Source: DATAPE01 sp034667525 (GTDB lineage Bacteria; Actinomycetota; CADDZG01; WHSQ01). From it: 60,675 bases of DNA. The stretch spans positions 1 through 60,675 of the forward strand of contig JAXDJO010000043.1 in the NCBI GenBank assembly GCA_034667525.1, in the 5' to 3' direction. The position numbers and the translations under genes are program-made. The notes beneath the pieces are model-generated. The model did no database searches. It saw only the letters and a list, made by a program, of their open reading frames with translations, and was not told where the DNA came from. Positions 16,042 through 24,128 of this stretch are shown piece by piece. The first letter of the stretch is position 1. Every line of letters begins with the position of its first letter.

Positions 16042-16500
16042 ATGGGCACGCTCGAGGAGGTCAGGGACCTCGCCGAGGCGGTCGCGCATCGCCGGTCACT
16101 GACGCTCTGGGACGTTGAGATGGGGGGTCAACCCGGTCGCGCGGTCGTTCGAGTGTTCGTTGAGGGTGACCAGGGGGTGGATCTGGACACGGTGGCCGAG
16201 GTCTCGGAAGAGATCTCCCGAGGCCTGGACCTGCGGGACCCGATCCAGGGTCGCTACACGCTGGAGGTTTCCTCGCCGGGGCTCGAGCGGACCCTCCGCT
16301 CACGGGAGCATTTCGCCCGCTGCCTTGGACGTAAAGCCGTGATCAAGACGCGCGAGAGATTGCTGCCGGACAGCCACCGTATTGAGGGAACGATCGCAGG
16401 GGTGACTGAGGACTCCGTGAAGCTGGATACGGGGGCCGGCGAGGTTGAGGTCCCTTACGGCCAATTGCGCTCCGCTCGCACGATCTTCGAATGGAAGTAA
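16042..16500 (+). CDS. rimP: Ribosome maturation factor RimP
   Basis: RimP assists 30S subunit assembly. The 152-residue protein has the N-terminal alpha/beta domain (VVRVFVEGDQGVDLDTVAEVSEEIS, YTLEVSSPGLERTLRS at about 33-90) and a C-terminal SH3-like barrel. The ATG at 16042 is preferred over the GTG one codon upstream because GGAGG (16033-16037) would be too close to the GTG. It heads the rimP-nusA-ylxR-infB-rbfA operon, conserved across bacteria. Confidence 0.94.
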   Translation: MGTLEEVRDLAEAVAHRRSLTLWDVEMGGQPGRAVVRVFVEGDQGVDLDTVAEVSEEISRGLDLRDPIQGRYTLEVSSPGLERTLRSREHFARCLGRKAVIKTRERLLPDSHRIEGTIAGVTEDSVKLDTGAGEVEVPYGQLRSARTIFEWK

Positions 16501-16531
16501 ATCCGATGCAGCACAGAGGAAGGACACTGGG

Positions 16532-17599
16532 ATGAACATCCCCATCGATTCACTGAGAGAGCTCGAGCGGGAACGCGGCGTCACGCTCGATACCTCCATA
16601 CAGGCACTTGAGAAGGCGCTCGCCCAGGCCTATCTCCGGATGACGAATGCCGACCTGGAGAGCCGCGGGGCGCGGGCCGTGATCGATAGGGACACCGGCA
16701 CCCTGACCGTGTTCGCTCAGGATATCGAGGTAGATCCGGAGACCGAAGAAGTCACGACTCTGAAGGAGTGGGAGGACACTCCCAACGACTTCGGACGGAT
16801 CGCCGCGCAAACAGCCAAGCAAGTGATGCTTCAGAAGCTAAGGGACGCAGAGAGGGACATCACCTTCGGCGAGTACGCCGGTCGTGAAGGCGACATCGTC
16901 ACGGGGATCGTGCAGCAGCAGGATCATCGCTACACGATCCTCGATCTCGGCAAGACCGAGGCTTTGATGCCCCCTTCCGAGCAGATCCCGCACGAGCGCT
17001 ACGAGCATGGGTCGCGCCTGAAGGCGTACATCGTCGAGGTGCGCAGATCGGCGCGCGGTCCCCAGATCATCGTCTCCCGGACGCATCCCGGACTGATCAA
17101 GCGGCTGTTCGAGCTCGAGGTGCCGGAGATCCTCGACGGGATCGTGGAGATCAAGTCGGTGGCGCGGGAGCCGGGGCATCGCTCGAAGATCGCGGTGGCC
17201 TCGAACGACAAGAACGTGGACCCCGTCGGCGCCTGCGTAGGAAGCAAGGGCTCGCGCGTGCGGATGGTGATGAATGAGCTCCGCGGCGAGAAGATCGACA
17301 TCGTCAAATGGACCCAGGACACCGGTGAGTTCGTGGCCAACGCTCTGTCTCCTGCCAAGGTGAAAGAAGTCAAGCTTCACGCCGACGGGCAGACCGCGCT
17401 GGTGATCGTTCCCGACTACCAGCTCTCCCTTGCGATCGGCAAGGAAGGACAGAATGCCAGGCTGGCGGCGCGGCTAACGGGGCTTCGCGTGGACATCAAA
17501 TCCGAGTCGCAGGTGAGACGCGATGCTGAGGTTCTGGTGGTCGACCGGCCGTCCGAAAGTGTGACCACCGAGGTACCCGAGGCGGCAAACACGGAGTAG
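16532..17599 (+). CDS. nusA: Transcription termination/antitermination factor NusA
   Basis: NusA binds RNA polymerase and controls pausing, termination and antitermination. The 355-residue product starts MNIPIDSLRELERERGV and has the N-terminal polymerase-binding domain (to about 110), an S1 domain (GREGDIVTGIVQQQ at about 115-185) and KH domains (VGACVGSKGSRVRMVMNEL, then LAIGKEGQNARLAARLTG). The C-terminal acidic repeats of E. coli NusA are absent, as usual in actinobacteria. The ATG follows AGAGGAAGGA. An upstream open frame overlapping rimP has no NusA sequence. Confidence 0.96.
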   Translation: MNIPIDSLRELERERGVTLDTSIQALEKALAQAYLRMTNADLESRGARAVIDRDTGTLTVFAQDIEVDPETEEVTTLKEWEDTPNDFGRIAAQTAKQVMLQKLRDAERDITFGEYAGREGDIVTGIVQQQDHRYTILDLGKTEALMPPSEQIPHERYEHGSRLKAYIVEVRRSARGPQIIVSRTHPGLIKRLFELEVPEILDGIVEIKSVAREPGHRSKIAVASNDKNVDPVGACVGSKGSRVRMVMNELRGEKIDIVKWTQDTGEFVANALSPAKVKEVKLHADGQTALVIVPDYQLSLAIGKEGQNARLAARLTGLRVDIKSESQVRRDAEVLVVDRPSESVTTEVPEAANTE

Positions 17600-17604
17600 C
17601 TAAT

Positions 17605-17877
17605 ATGGCTATAGGTCCGATGCGGACGTGCACGGGATGCCGGAGCAAACAGGCTCGGGGCCGGCTCCTTCGCGTGACGCATGCCGGCGATGGGACTCTT
17701 TCCGTCGACTCCACCCGTACGGGGGCCGGCCGGGGGGCATACGTTTGCTTCGACCGGGCTTGCATCGAACGGGCCTGCAGGTCAGGGAGTCTGGCGAGAG
17801 CCCTTCGTTTCGGCGGCGCGATCCCCGAAGGGCTCCGGGCGGAGTTGATGGCGACGATGAGAGGGATAGATGGCTAA
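17605..17877 (+). CDS. YlxR family RNA-binding protein (DUF448)
   Basis: This 90-residue protein has the YlxR marks MRTCTGCRSKQARGRLLRV (6-24) and GRGAYVCFDRAC (about 43-54). YlxR proteins are small, basic and nearly always sit between nusA and infB, as here. RNA binding and an influence on RNase P or transcription have been reported for some members, but the role in this organism is unknown. It overlaps the infB start by 8 nt. Confidence 0.92.
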   Translation: MAIGPMRTCTGCRSKQARGRLLRVTHAGDGTLSVDSTRTGAGRGAYVCFDRACIERACRSGSLARALRFGGAIPEGLRAELMATMRGIDG

Positions 17878-20107
17878 ACCGAGGGTTCACGAAGTAGCGA
17901 AGGAGCTGGGGCTTACCTCCAAGGAGGTGCTCGAGCACCTCGAGAAGATCGGCGAGCCGGCCAAGAGCCATTCCTCTTCCGTCGACGAAGCGGTCGCCGA
18001 ACGGCTCCGCGCCGAGCTGGGCAACGGCTCTGCCCCCGCGAAGGCGGCCTCGACTCGGACCAAGCCTGCCGCAACCAAGCCTGCCCCGGCCCCCGCAAAA
18101 TCTTCCGCGACCAAGCCTGCCGCGACCAAGCCGGCTCCTGCCCCCGCAAAATCTTCCGCAACCAAGCCTGCGGCGACCAAGCCGGCTCCGGTCCCGAACA
18201 AGGCGTCGACCACCGAACCCGCTTCTGCACCCGCGGCACCCGCCCCCCCGACGGCTGCGGCCCCCGAGACTGCCCCGGCGGCCCCTGCCACTCCCGCCGC
18301 CGAGATCGCGATCGACACGCCCGCGGACGCCGAGGCACCAGCCGCGGTCCAGGTTCACCATGGCGTCACGGTCAAGGATTTCGCCGATAAGGCAGGCAGG
18401 CCGGCGGCCGAGGTGGTCAAGGCGCTCCTCGGTCTGGGCGAGATGGTGACGGTTACCCAGTCGATGAGCGACGAGGCTCTGTTCCTCGTCGCCGACGAGC
18501 TTGGTATCCGGGTGCAGATCGTGGATCCGGGGCGCGAGACCGCGGATGAGGAAGCTCTGCTCGCGGAGGAAGAAGACGAAGGCGACGATGGCGAGCTGGT
18601 GGCGCGCGCCCCGGTGGTGACGGTTATGGGCCACGTGGACCACGGCAAGACGGCGATCCTGGATGCGATCAGGAAGACGAACGTTGCCGCTAGTGAGGCG
18701 GGGGGTATCACGCAGCACATCGGTGCCTACCAGGTCGACTACGACGGACGAGAGATCACGTTCATCGACACTCCCGGCCACGAGGCGTTCACCGCGATGC
18801 GAGCACGTGGCGCACAAGTGACCGACATAGCCGTTCTCGTCGTGGCGGCCGACGATGGGGTGATGCCCCAGACCGTGGAGGCGATAGACCACGCCCGGGC
18901 GGCCAAGGTCCCCATCGTCGTAGCGGTCAACAAGGTTGACAAGCCGGAGGCAGACCCTGCCCGTGTCCGGCAGCAGCTGTCCGACTATGGACTGCTGCCC
19001 GAGGAGTGGGGGGGCGAGACCGTTTACGTCGACGTCTCGGCCAAGCAAAGGACGAACCTGGACGGCTTGCTGGAGATGATCGTGCTGACCGCCGACGTGC
19101 AGTTGGACCTGCGCGCCAATCCCTCCGCAGGCGCCCGCGGCGTCGTCATCGAAGCTCACCTCGACAAAGGGAGGGGACCCGTGGCCACCGTCCTGGTCAA
19201 ACGCGGGACGCTCCACCTCGGTGACATCCTGATCGCCGGTGCCTCCTGGACCAAGATCCGGGCCATGCTGGATGAAGACGGGACCGCCGTAAACGACGCG
19301 AAACCCGGAGAGCCCGTGCAGGTGCTCGGCTGGCAGTCAGTGCCCCAGGCCGGCGACGACTTCCGCTCGGTCTCGGACGAACGGGAAGCCCGCGGTATCA
19401 CGTCTCTCCGCGAGCACCACAAGCGGGAATCCGAGCAGATCACCCAGCCGATGACGATGTCTCTGGAGACCCTTCTCGAAACCACGGCCGAGGGCCAGGT
19501 TCCCGAGCTGAACCTGCTCCTCAAAGCGGACACCCAGGGGTCGGTGGAGGCTCTCGAAGATCAGTTGGCGAAGCTGGATCAATCGCTGGTCAGAGTGACC
19601 GTGTTGCGAAAGGGGGCCGGCGCGATCACCGAGAACGACATCACCCTGGCGCAGGCCTCGAACGCGATAGTGATCGGCTTCAATGTCATCGCCAACGTTC
19701 AGGCTCGCCAGCTTGCAGAAGAGCACGGCGTCGATGTACGCACTTACCGCGTCATCTACCAGGCCGTGCAGGACATCGAGAAGGCTGCCAAGGGATTGTT
19801 GGGCCCGGAGCTCCGGGAGATCCCGATCGGACAGGCGGAAGTGCGCGCGACCTTCCGGGTTCCCAGATTGGGCGTTGTTGCCGGTTGCATGGTGACCGAC
19901 GGCGTTATCCGCCGCAACGCAAAGGCCCGGCTCGTTCGCGACGGCACGGTCGTCTACGAGAGCAACATAGCGTCGCTGCGGCGCTTCAAGGATGACCAGC
20001 GCGAGGTAGCGGCCGGCTTCGAGTGTGGGATAGGCATCGAGGGTTTCCAGGATGTCAAAGAGGGCGACGTGATACAGGCTTTCGAGATACAAGAGGTAGC
20101 CAGGTAG
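17870..20107 (+). CDS. infB: Translation initiation factor IF-2
   Basis: IF-2 is the GTPase that recruits initiator tRNA and joins subunits. An N-terminal winged IF2_N segment (RVHEVAKELGLTSKEVLEHL) is followed by a Pro/Ala/Lys-rich linker (about 45-155), a second IF2_N-like segment, the G domain (VMGHVDHGKTAILDAI near 250, DTPGHEAF, NKVDKP), domain II, and the C-terminal fMet-tRNA-binding region. At 745 residues it is shorter than many actinobacterial IF-2 proteins because the linker is modest. The start ATG lies inside ylxR. Confidence 0.97.
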   Translation: MAKPRVHEVAKELGLTSKEVLEHLEKIGEPAKSHSSSVDEAVAERLRAELGNGSAPAKAASTRTKPAATKPAPAPAKSSATKPAATKPAPAPAKSSATKPAATKPAPVPNKASTTEPASAPAAPAPPTAAAPETAPAAPATPAAEIAIDTPADAEAPAAVQVHHGVTVKDFADKAGRPAAEVVKALLGLGEMVTVTQSMSDEALFLVADELGIRVQIVDPGRETADEEALLAEEEDEGDDGELVARAPVVTVMGHVDHGKTAILDAIRKTNVAASEAGGITQHIGAYQVDYDGREITFIDTPGHEAFTAMRARGAQVTDIAVLVVAADDGVMPQTVEAIDHARAAKVPIVVAVNKVDKPEADPARVRQQLSDYGLLPEEWGGETVYVDVSAKQRTNLDGLLEMIVLTADVQLDLRANPSAGARGVVIEAHLDKGRGPVATVLVKRGTLHLGDILIAGASWTKIRAMLDEDGTAVNDAKPGEPVQVLGWQSVPQAGDDFRSVSDEREARGITSLREHHKRESEQITQPMTMSLETLLETTAEGQVPELNLLLKADTQGSVEALEDQLAKLDQSLVRVTVLRKGAGAITENDITLAQASNAIVIGFNVIANVQARQLAEEHGVDVRTYRVIYQAVQDIEKAAKGLLGPELREIPIGQAEVRATFRVPRLGVVAGCMVTDGVIRRNAKARLVRDGTVVYESNIASLRRFKDDQREVAAGFECGIGIEGFQDVKEGDVIQAFEIQEVAR
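18075..18176 (+). repeat. Two tandem 51-bp repeats within infB
   Basis: Units begin at 18075 and 18126 with CCAAGCC and differ at only a few positions. A third partial copy starts at 18177. Each encodes 17 residues containing TKPA, PAPAKSSA and TKPAA in the IF-2 linker. The spacing is in frame, so length change by slippage would leave the protein functional. Confidence 0.85.
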
Positions 20108-20131
20108 CTCGCGAGCTGGGGACGAAATCGG

Positions 20132-20434
20132 ATGTTCATCGCGATCGCTCGTTTCGAATTCTTCATTCCCGCCAGCAGGTCACTCAAGGACAAACGCCGG
20201 GTTCTGCGATCGGTCATCCAAACGATCCGCAACAGATTCAACGTGTCCATAGCTGAGGTTGAGTATCAAGATCTCTGGCAACGGGCGGCTGTCGGTGTGA
20301 GCTGCGTCGCCGACTCGATCGCCCACTGCCGAAAGGTTCTCCAGGAGGTTGAAAAGGTGATGGCCAAGACGGCCCTTGACGGCGCCGAGATCGTGGATCG
20401 GACGATCCACATCGTCTCGCTGGAAGATCTGTGA
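20132..20434 (+). CDS. DUF503 (YlxP) family protein
   Basis: This 100-residue protein has the DUF503 pattern: an N-terminal strand, SLKDKRRVLRSVIQTIRNRFNVSIAEV (about 17-43), then WQRAAVGVSCVA. The family lies in the nusA-infB-rbfA operon of Gram-positive bacteria and actinobacteria. A ribosome-assembly role is often suggested, but no activity is proven. The ATG follows infB by 24 nt with a weak Shine-Dalgarno. Its stop overlaps rbfA as GTGA. Confidence 0.9.
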   Translation: MFIAIARFEFFIPASRSLKDKRRVLRSVIQTIRNRFNVSIAEVEYQDLWQRAAVGVSCVADSIAHCRKVLQEVEKVMAKTALDGAEIVDRTIHIVSLEDL

Positions 20435-20802
20435 CTCAGCGAACAGAACGCGTCCAGAAACTGGCAAAAGAGGTTCTGGGGGAAGCGATCCAAGGTCTGA
20501 AGGACCCGCGTATCGGGTTCACAACCGTTACCGCGGTGCGGGTGACGCGTGATCTTCGCTACGCGCGCGTATTCATCAGTGTTCTCGGCTCCCATGACGA
20601 GCAAGATGCGACGATGAGGGGGCTTAAGAGCGCAACCCCGTTCTTGCGGGGCAGATTGGGTAAAGAGATGCGCGTGAGATATCTGCCCGAGCTGGTCTTC
20701 GAGTTGGATCATGGGCCGGAAGAAGCGGAGCGACTGGAGCGTTTGCTGAACAAGCTTCATCAAGATGAAGCAACACGACAAGATAACGAGGATGAGGTGT
20801 GA
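20431..20802 (+). CDS. rbfA: 30S ribosome-binding factor RbfA
   Basis: RbfA helps mature the 5' end of 16S rRNA and is a cold-shock factor. The 123-residue KH-type protein shows VLGEAIQGLKDPRIGFTTVTAV (about 15-36), RDLRYARVFISVLG, and LRGRLGKEMRVRYLPELVFELD. The GTG start overlaps DUF503, and the stop overlaps nrnA as GTGA, so three successive genes are translationally coupled. The last 15 residues are acidic and probably disordered. Confidence 0.95.
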   Translation: MTQRTERVQKLAKEVLGEAIQGLKDPRIGFTTVTAVRVTRDLRYARVFISVLGSHDEQDATMRGLKSATPFLRGRLGKEMRVRYLPELVFELDHGPEEAERLERLLNKLHQDEATRQDNEDEV

Positions 20803-21770
20803 GATACGACCTGCCTGATTGGGACGGAGCCGTAGCTGCGTTGTCCGAGGCGAACGCAATCGCGATCGCATGCCATGTGAACCCCGATGGCGACGCGTTT
20901 GGCTCTTTACTGGCAGCGTCCCTGGGGCTGCGGAAGCTGGGTAAGACGACCTATCCCACGTGGGGGACCACTCCCGCCCAGGTGCCAGCTTCCTATGTCT
21001 TCCTGCCGGGCTTGGACTCTCTGGTGCAACCGGGGGATCTGCCACCGGTGGACATCTTCTTGGCATTGGACTGTGGAGCTGTAGACCGTCTGGGTGAGGT
21101 CGAGCCTGTTGTGGCGCGCACGGCAACGACCGTTAACGTGGATCATCACCGCGGCAACGACAATTTCGGCACTTTCAATCTCGTGGTCCCGACCGCTTCG
21201 TCTACTGCGGAGTTGATGACTTCGCTCCTCCGGGATCTCGGCGTCGAGCTCGATCTCGAGATAGCCACCTGCCTGTACACCGGGATCGTCACCGACACCG
21301 GCCGCTTCCAGTACACGAACTCGTCGCCCGAAACCTTGCGCCTGGCCGCCGATCTTCTGACGTTTGGCGTTCCCGCCGCCGAGATCGCCGGGGAGGTGTT
21401 TGACTCATCGCCGTTCGGCTATCTCAAGCTGGTGGGGCGCGTGCTCGATCGGGCGCGGCTGCTTCAGGAGTCGGGCTTCGTGTACTCCTGGATCGAACAG
21501 CAGGATCTGCAGGAGACGGGCGTGACCATGGAAGAGACGGAGAAGGTCATAGATCTGATACGCGGCACGCGCGCTGCAGACGTGGCCGGGCTGTTCAAAG
21601 AGCAGCCGGGGGGCGGCTTCCGGGTTTCTCTGCGATCGAAGGGGCCCCGCACAGTGGATGGTATTGCCCGGGACAAGGGGGGCGGCGGGCATCATCTCGC
21701 CGCGGGATTCAGCACCGACAACGTCGAAGAGACGGTCGCCTTCATAGTCTCGGCCCTTCAGCAACAGTGA
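20799..21770 (+). CDS. nrnA: DHH family phosphoesterase, NrnA-type oligoribonuclease / pAp phosphatase
   Basis: NrnA degrades nano-RNAs and dephosphorylates pAp. The DHH domain has NPDGDAFGS (about 28-36), ALDCGAVDRLG, NVDHHRGNDNFG (the DHH motif, near 115) and YTGIVTDTGRFQYTN. The DHHA1 domain ends with GGGGHHLAAGF near 300. At 323 residues it fits the family. Actinobacteria keep this gene next to rbfA (Rv2837c). It starts with GTG overlapping rbfA and overlaps truB as GTGA. Confidence 0.93.
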   Translation: MRYDLPDWDGAVAALSEANAIAIACHVNPDGDAFGSLLAASLGLRKLGKTTYPTWGTTPAQVPASYVFLPGLDSLVQPGDLPPVDIFLALDCGAVDRLGEVEPVVARTATTVNVDHHRGNDNFGTFNLVVPTASSTAELMTSLLRDLGVELDLEIATCLYTGIVTDTGRFQYTNSSPETLRLAADLLTFGVPAAEIAGEVFDSSPFGYLKLVGRVLDRARLLQESGFVYSWIEQQDLQETGVTMEETEKVIDLIRGTRAADVAGLFKEQPGGGFRVSLRSKGPRTVDGIARDKGGGGHHLAAGFSTDNVEETVAFIVSALQQQ

Positions 21771-22648
21771 CTCTGGACGGGGTGCTGGTCGTCGACAAAC
21801 CTTCCGGGATGACCTCGCACGATGTGGTGGCTCGTGTCCGTCGCGTGTTCGGGATCAAGAAAGTAGGTCACGCCGGAACCCTGGACCCCAGTGCCACCGG
21901 CATCCTCGTTCTGGGCCTTGGCAGAGCCACGAGGTTCCTCACCTATTCGCAATCGGTGCCAAAGCGTTACATCGCAGTGGCGCGCTTTGGCATCAGTACT
22001 TCGACACAGGATGCATCAGGCGAGGTCCTGTCGGAGCGCCCGTGTGCCGACCTGGACGCAGAGTCTTTGCTGCGAGCGGCACGGTCCTTCGTGGGGGAGA
22101 TCGAGCAGATACCTCCGATGGTCTCTGCGGTGAAGATCGGTGGCGAGCGGCTTTACCGCAAGGCGCGCCGAGGTGAAGAGGTCGACCGGCCCCCGCGCTC
22201 GGTAACGGTCTATGCCCTGAACCTGACATTCTTTGATCCCGGGCCGGCCGCGGAGGCAACCCTGGATGTCACCTGTTCCGCCGGAACCTATGTACGCACG
22301 CTGATCCACGACCTCGGTGCCGAGCTCGGTTGTGGCGCGCATCTCAAGTCCTTGCGACGCGTGGAAGCGGGGGGATTCGGCGAGGCAGACACGGTGGCGC
22401 TGGATACTCTCGAGCCATCGATGCTCCTCCCACTCGAAGCCATCGTGCGGGGGATCGAGCGGATGGACGTCGGCGACGAGGAGACGCGATCCGTTCTCGA
22501 TGGACACCCGATCCCGGCCCCCCCGGCGGTCGCCGAGGGAGCCACCCGGGCACTCTTCTCGGATAACCGCTTGCTCGCGGTCTACCGCCGGCGGGGAGAT
22601 CAGCTGAAGGCCGAGACGGTGGTCGGCGATCTCGCCGGGCGAACATGA
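21767..22648 (+). CDS. truB: tRNA pseudouridine(55) synthase
   Basis: TruB makes pseudouridine 55 in the T loop of tRNAs. The 293-residue protein has GVLVVDKPSGMTSHDVV (5-21), KVGHAGTLDPSATG with the catalytic Asp40, YIAVARFGISTSTQDASG, and CSAGTYVRTLIHDLG near 165-180. A C-terminal PUA-like region follows. The GTG start overlaps nrnA and the stop overlaps ribF as ATGA. Confidence 0.96.
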   Translation: MTLDGVLVVDKPSGMTSHDVVARVRRVFGIKKVGHAGTLDPSATGILVLGLGRATRFLTYSQSVPKRYIAVARFGISTSTQDASGEVLSERPCADLDAESLLRAARSFVGEIEQIPPMVSAVKIGGERLYRKARRGEEVDRPPRSVTVYALNLTFFDPGPAAEATLDVTCSAGTYVRTLIHDLGAELGCGAHLKSLRRVEAGGFGEADTVALDTLEPSMLLPLEAIVRGIERMDVGDEETRSVLDGHPIPAPPAVAEGATRALFSDNRLLAVYRRRGDQLKAETVVGDLAGRT

Positions 22649-23604
22649 AGGTCTATAGAGGGCTCGGCGAAGCTCGGAGCGGAGCCGCCGGATCCGCTGC
22701 GATGATCGGAACCCTCGACGGCGTTCACCGCGGACACCAGGCTTTGGCCGCGCGGACGATCCAGAAGGCGCGGGAGCTCAACCTGCAGGCCCTCGCGGTG
22801 ACCTGGGATCGCCACCCCAGCGAGACGCTTCGCCCGGAACGTGCACCTCTCCTGCTCACCTCTGTGGAGCGGAAGCTGGAGTTGCTCGGGGAAGTGGGTC
22901 TGGATGCAACCTTGGTGCTGCCCTTCGACGCAGAGCTCTCGGGTTGGTCACCGGAGCGTTTCGTGCAGTCCGTGCTCGTGGAAAGCGTGGACGCTAAGGC
23001 GGTCGCGGTGGGCTCCGATTGGCGTTTCGGACACCGCGCCGCGGGCGACGTCGATCTCCTCATCGAGCTCGGACGTGCGGACGGATTCGAGGCCGAGGGC
23101 GTGAAACTGCGGGAGGTCGCGGGGGGCCCGGTGTCTTCCAGTCGGGTCAGGCAGGCGATCGCCAACGGTGACGTCGGCCTCGCTCGCACCCTTCTTGGAA
23201 GAGCCTTCGACCTCGACGGCACCGTGAGTCGCGGTGATGCCCGGGGCAGGTCGCTGGGGGTCCCCACCGCGAATCTCCCTCTCGATCCGCGCATGGCATG
23301 CCCTTCGCTGGGCGTCTATGCGGGGCGGGCGAGGGCCGGAGAGCTTTGGTACGCCGCCGCGATCAACGTTGGGGTCAATCCGACCTTTGGAGGCGATCCT
23401 GCCTCTTCCCTGCCGAGGATCGAGGCTTATCTGCTGGATTTCGAAGGCGATCTCTACGGCCACAGCCTGAGGGTCGAGTTCTGGGCGCGGCTCCGGGACG
23501 AAACCAAGTTCGCTTCGTCGGGAGCCTTGGTCGAGCAGATCGAGCGCGATGTCGAGGAGACCAGGCGGCTCGTGCCGGTCCCACAGCAGCTTCGGCAGCG
23601 GTGA
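22645..23604 (+). CDS. ribF: Bifunctional riboflavin kinase / FAD synthetase
   Basis: RibF converts riboflavin to FMN and FMN to FAD. The N-terminal adenylyltransferase half has MIGTLDGVHRGHQ (20-32), VGSDWRFGH and SSSRVRQAI. The C-terminal kinase half (about 185-319) has GRSLGVPTANL, which supplies the PTAN motif, and NVGVNPTFGG. Length 319 is typical. The ATG overlaps truB. The truB-ribF-rpsO-pnp order is widely conserved. Confidence 0.95.
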   Translation: MKVYRGLGEARSGAAGSAAMIGTLDGVHRGHQALAARTIQKARELNLQALAVTWDRHPSETLRPERAPLLLTSVERKLELLGEVGLDATLVLPFDAELSGWSPERFVQSVLVESVDAKAVAVGSDWRFGHRAAGDVDLLIELGRADGFEAEGVKLREVAGGPVSSSRVRQAIANGDVGLARTLLGRAFDLDGTVSRGDARGRSLGVPTANLPLDPRMACPSLGVYAGRARAGELWYAAAINVGVNPTFGGDPASSLPRIEAYLLDFEGDLYGHSLRVEFWARLRDETKFASSGALVEQIERDVEETRRLVPVPQQLRQR

Positions 23605-23683
23605 CCTGCTAGCATGAACGGCGCTCGCCTGCGTGAGCCTTCAGGGCGGGCATCCATCTGCAAGAAGGGTATCTATCGCGCGC

Positions 23684-23953
23684 ATGGCGTTGCTCAAGGA
23701 AGATAAGGCGAAGATCATCTCGGAGGCGGCACGCACCGACGCCGACACCGGATCGCCGGAAGTTCAGGTATCGATCCTGTCCCGGCGCATCATCGAGCTG
23801 ACCGAGCACCTTAAGACCCATCCCAAGGACCACCACTCCCGCAGGGGATTGCTACGGATGGTGGGCCGCCGCCGCCGGCTGCTCGAGTATCTGCGGCGAG
23901 AGGACATCGAGCGCTATCGCAGCCTGATCAACAAACTCGGCCTGCGCAGGTAG
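23684..23953 (+). CDS. rpsO: 30S ribosomal protein S15 (uS15)
   Basis: The 89-residue product is exactly the S15 length and contains GSPEVQVSILSRRIIELTEHLKTHPKDHHSRRGL and RRRRLLEYLRR, the four-helix protein that binds the central domain of 16S rRNA. The ATG at 23684 matches the family N-terminus; an in-frame upstream extension is not S15-like. AAGAAGGG lies rather far upstream (about 13 nt). A TAGCAT at 23610-23615 could be a promoter -10 for a 60-nt leader. Confidence 0.96.
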   Translation: MALLKEDKAKIISEAARTDADTGSPEVQVSILSRRIIELTEHLKTHPKDHHSRRGLLRMVGRRRRLLEYLRREDIERYRSLINKLGLRR

Positions 23954-24020
23954 CGGTATCGATCGAAAGGAGGCCGCGGGGGCCTAAACGAGCGAGTATC
24001 GGGGACCGCTCAGCCGGTTA

Positions 24021-24060
24021 TCAGTTGCAAGTCCATCCCGAGGGGTTGGCTTACAACTGA
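24021..24060 (+). promoter_or_regulatory. Long imperfect hairpin in the pnp leader
   Basis: TCAGTTG (24021-24027) pairs with CAACTGA (24054-24060). Pairing continues inward through AAG/CTT and CCC/GGG with a few mismatches and wobbles, giving a 40-nt structure with a tiny loop. It lies 69 nt upstream of the pnp ATG in a 175-bp gap without ORFs. In E. coli a pnp leader stem is cut by RNase III for PNPase autocontrol. A comparable role here is inference. A smaller AGGCC/GGCCT stem follows rpsO at 23971-23985. Confidence 0.55.
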
Positions 24061-24128
24061 CAATCGTCTCTGCGCCGCTCCCCTCCACCCACGGCCGCGC
24101 GTCGCGGCATGTAATCAAGGAGAGAGCT

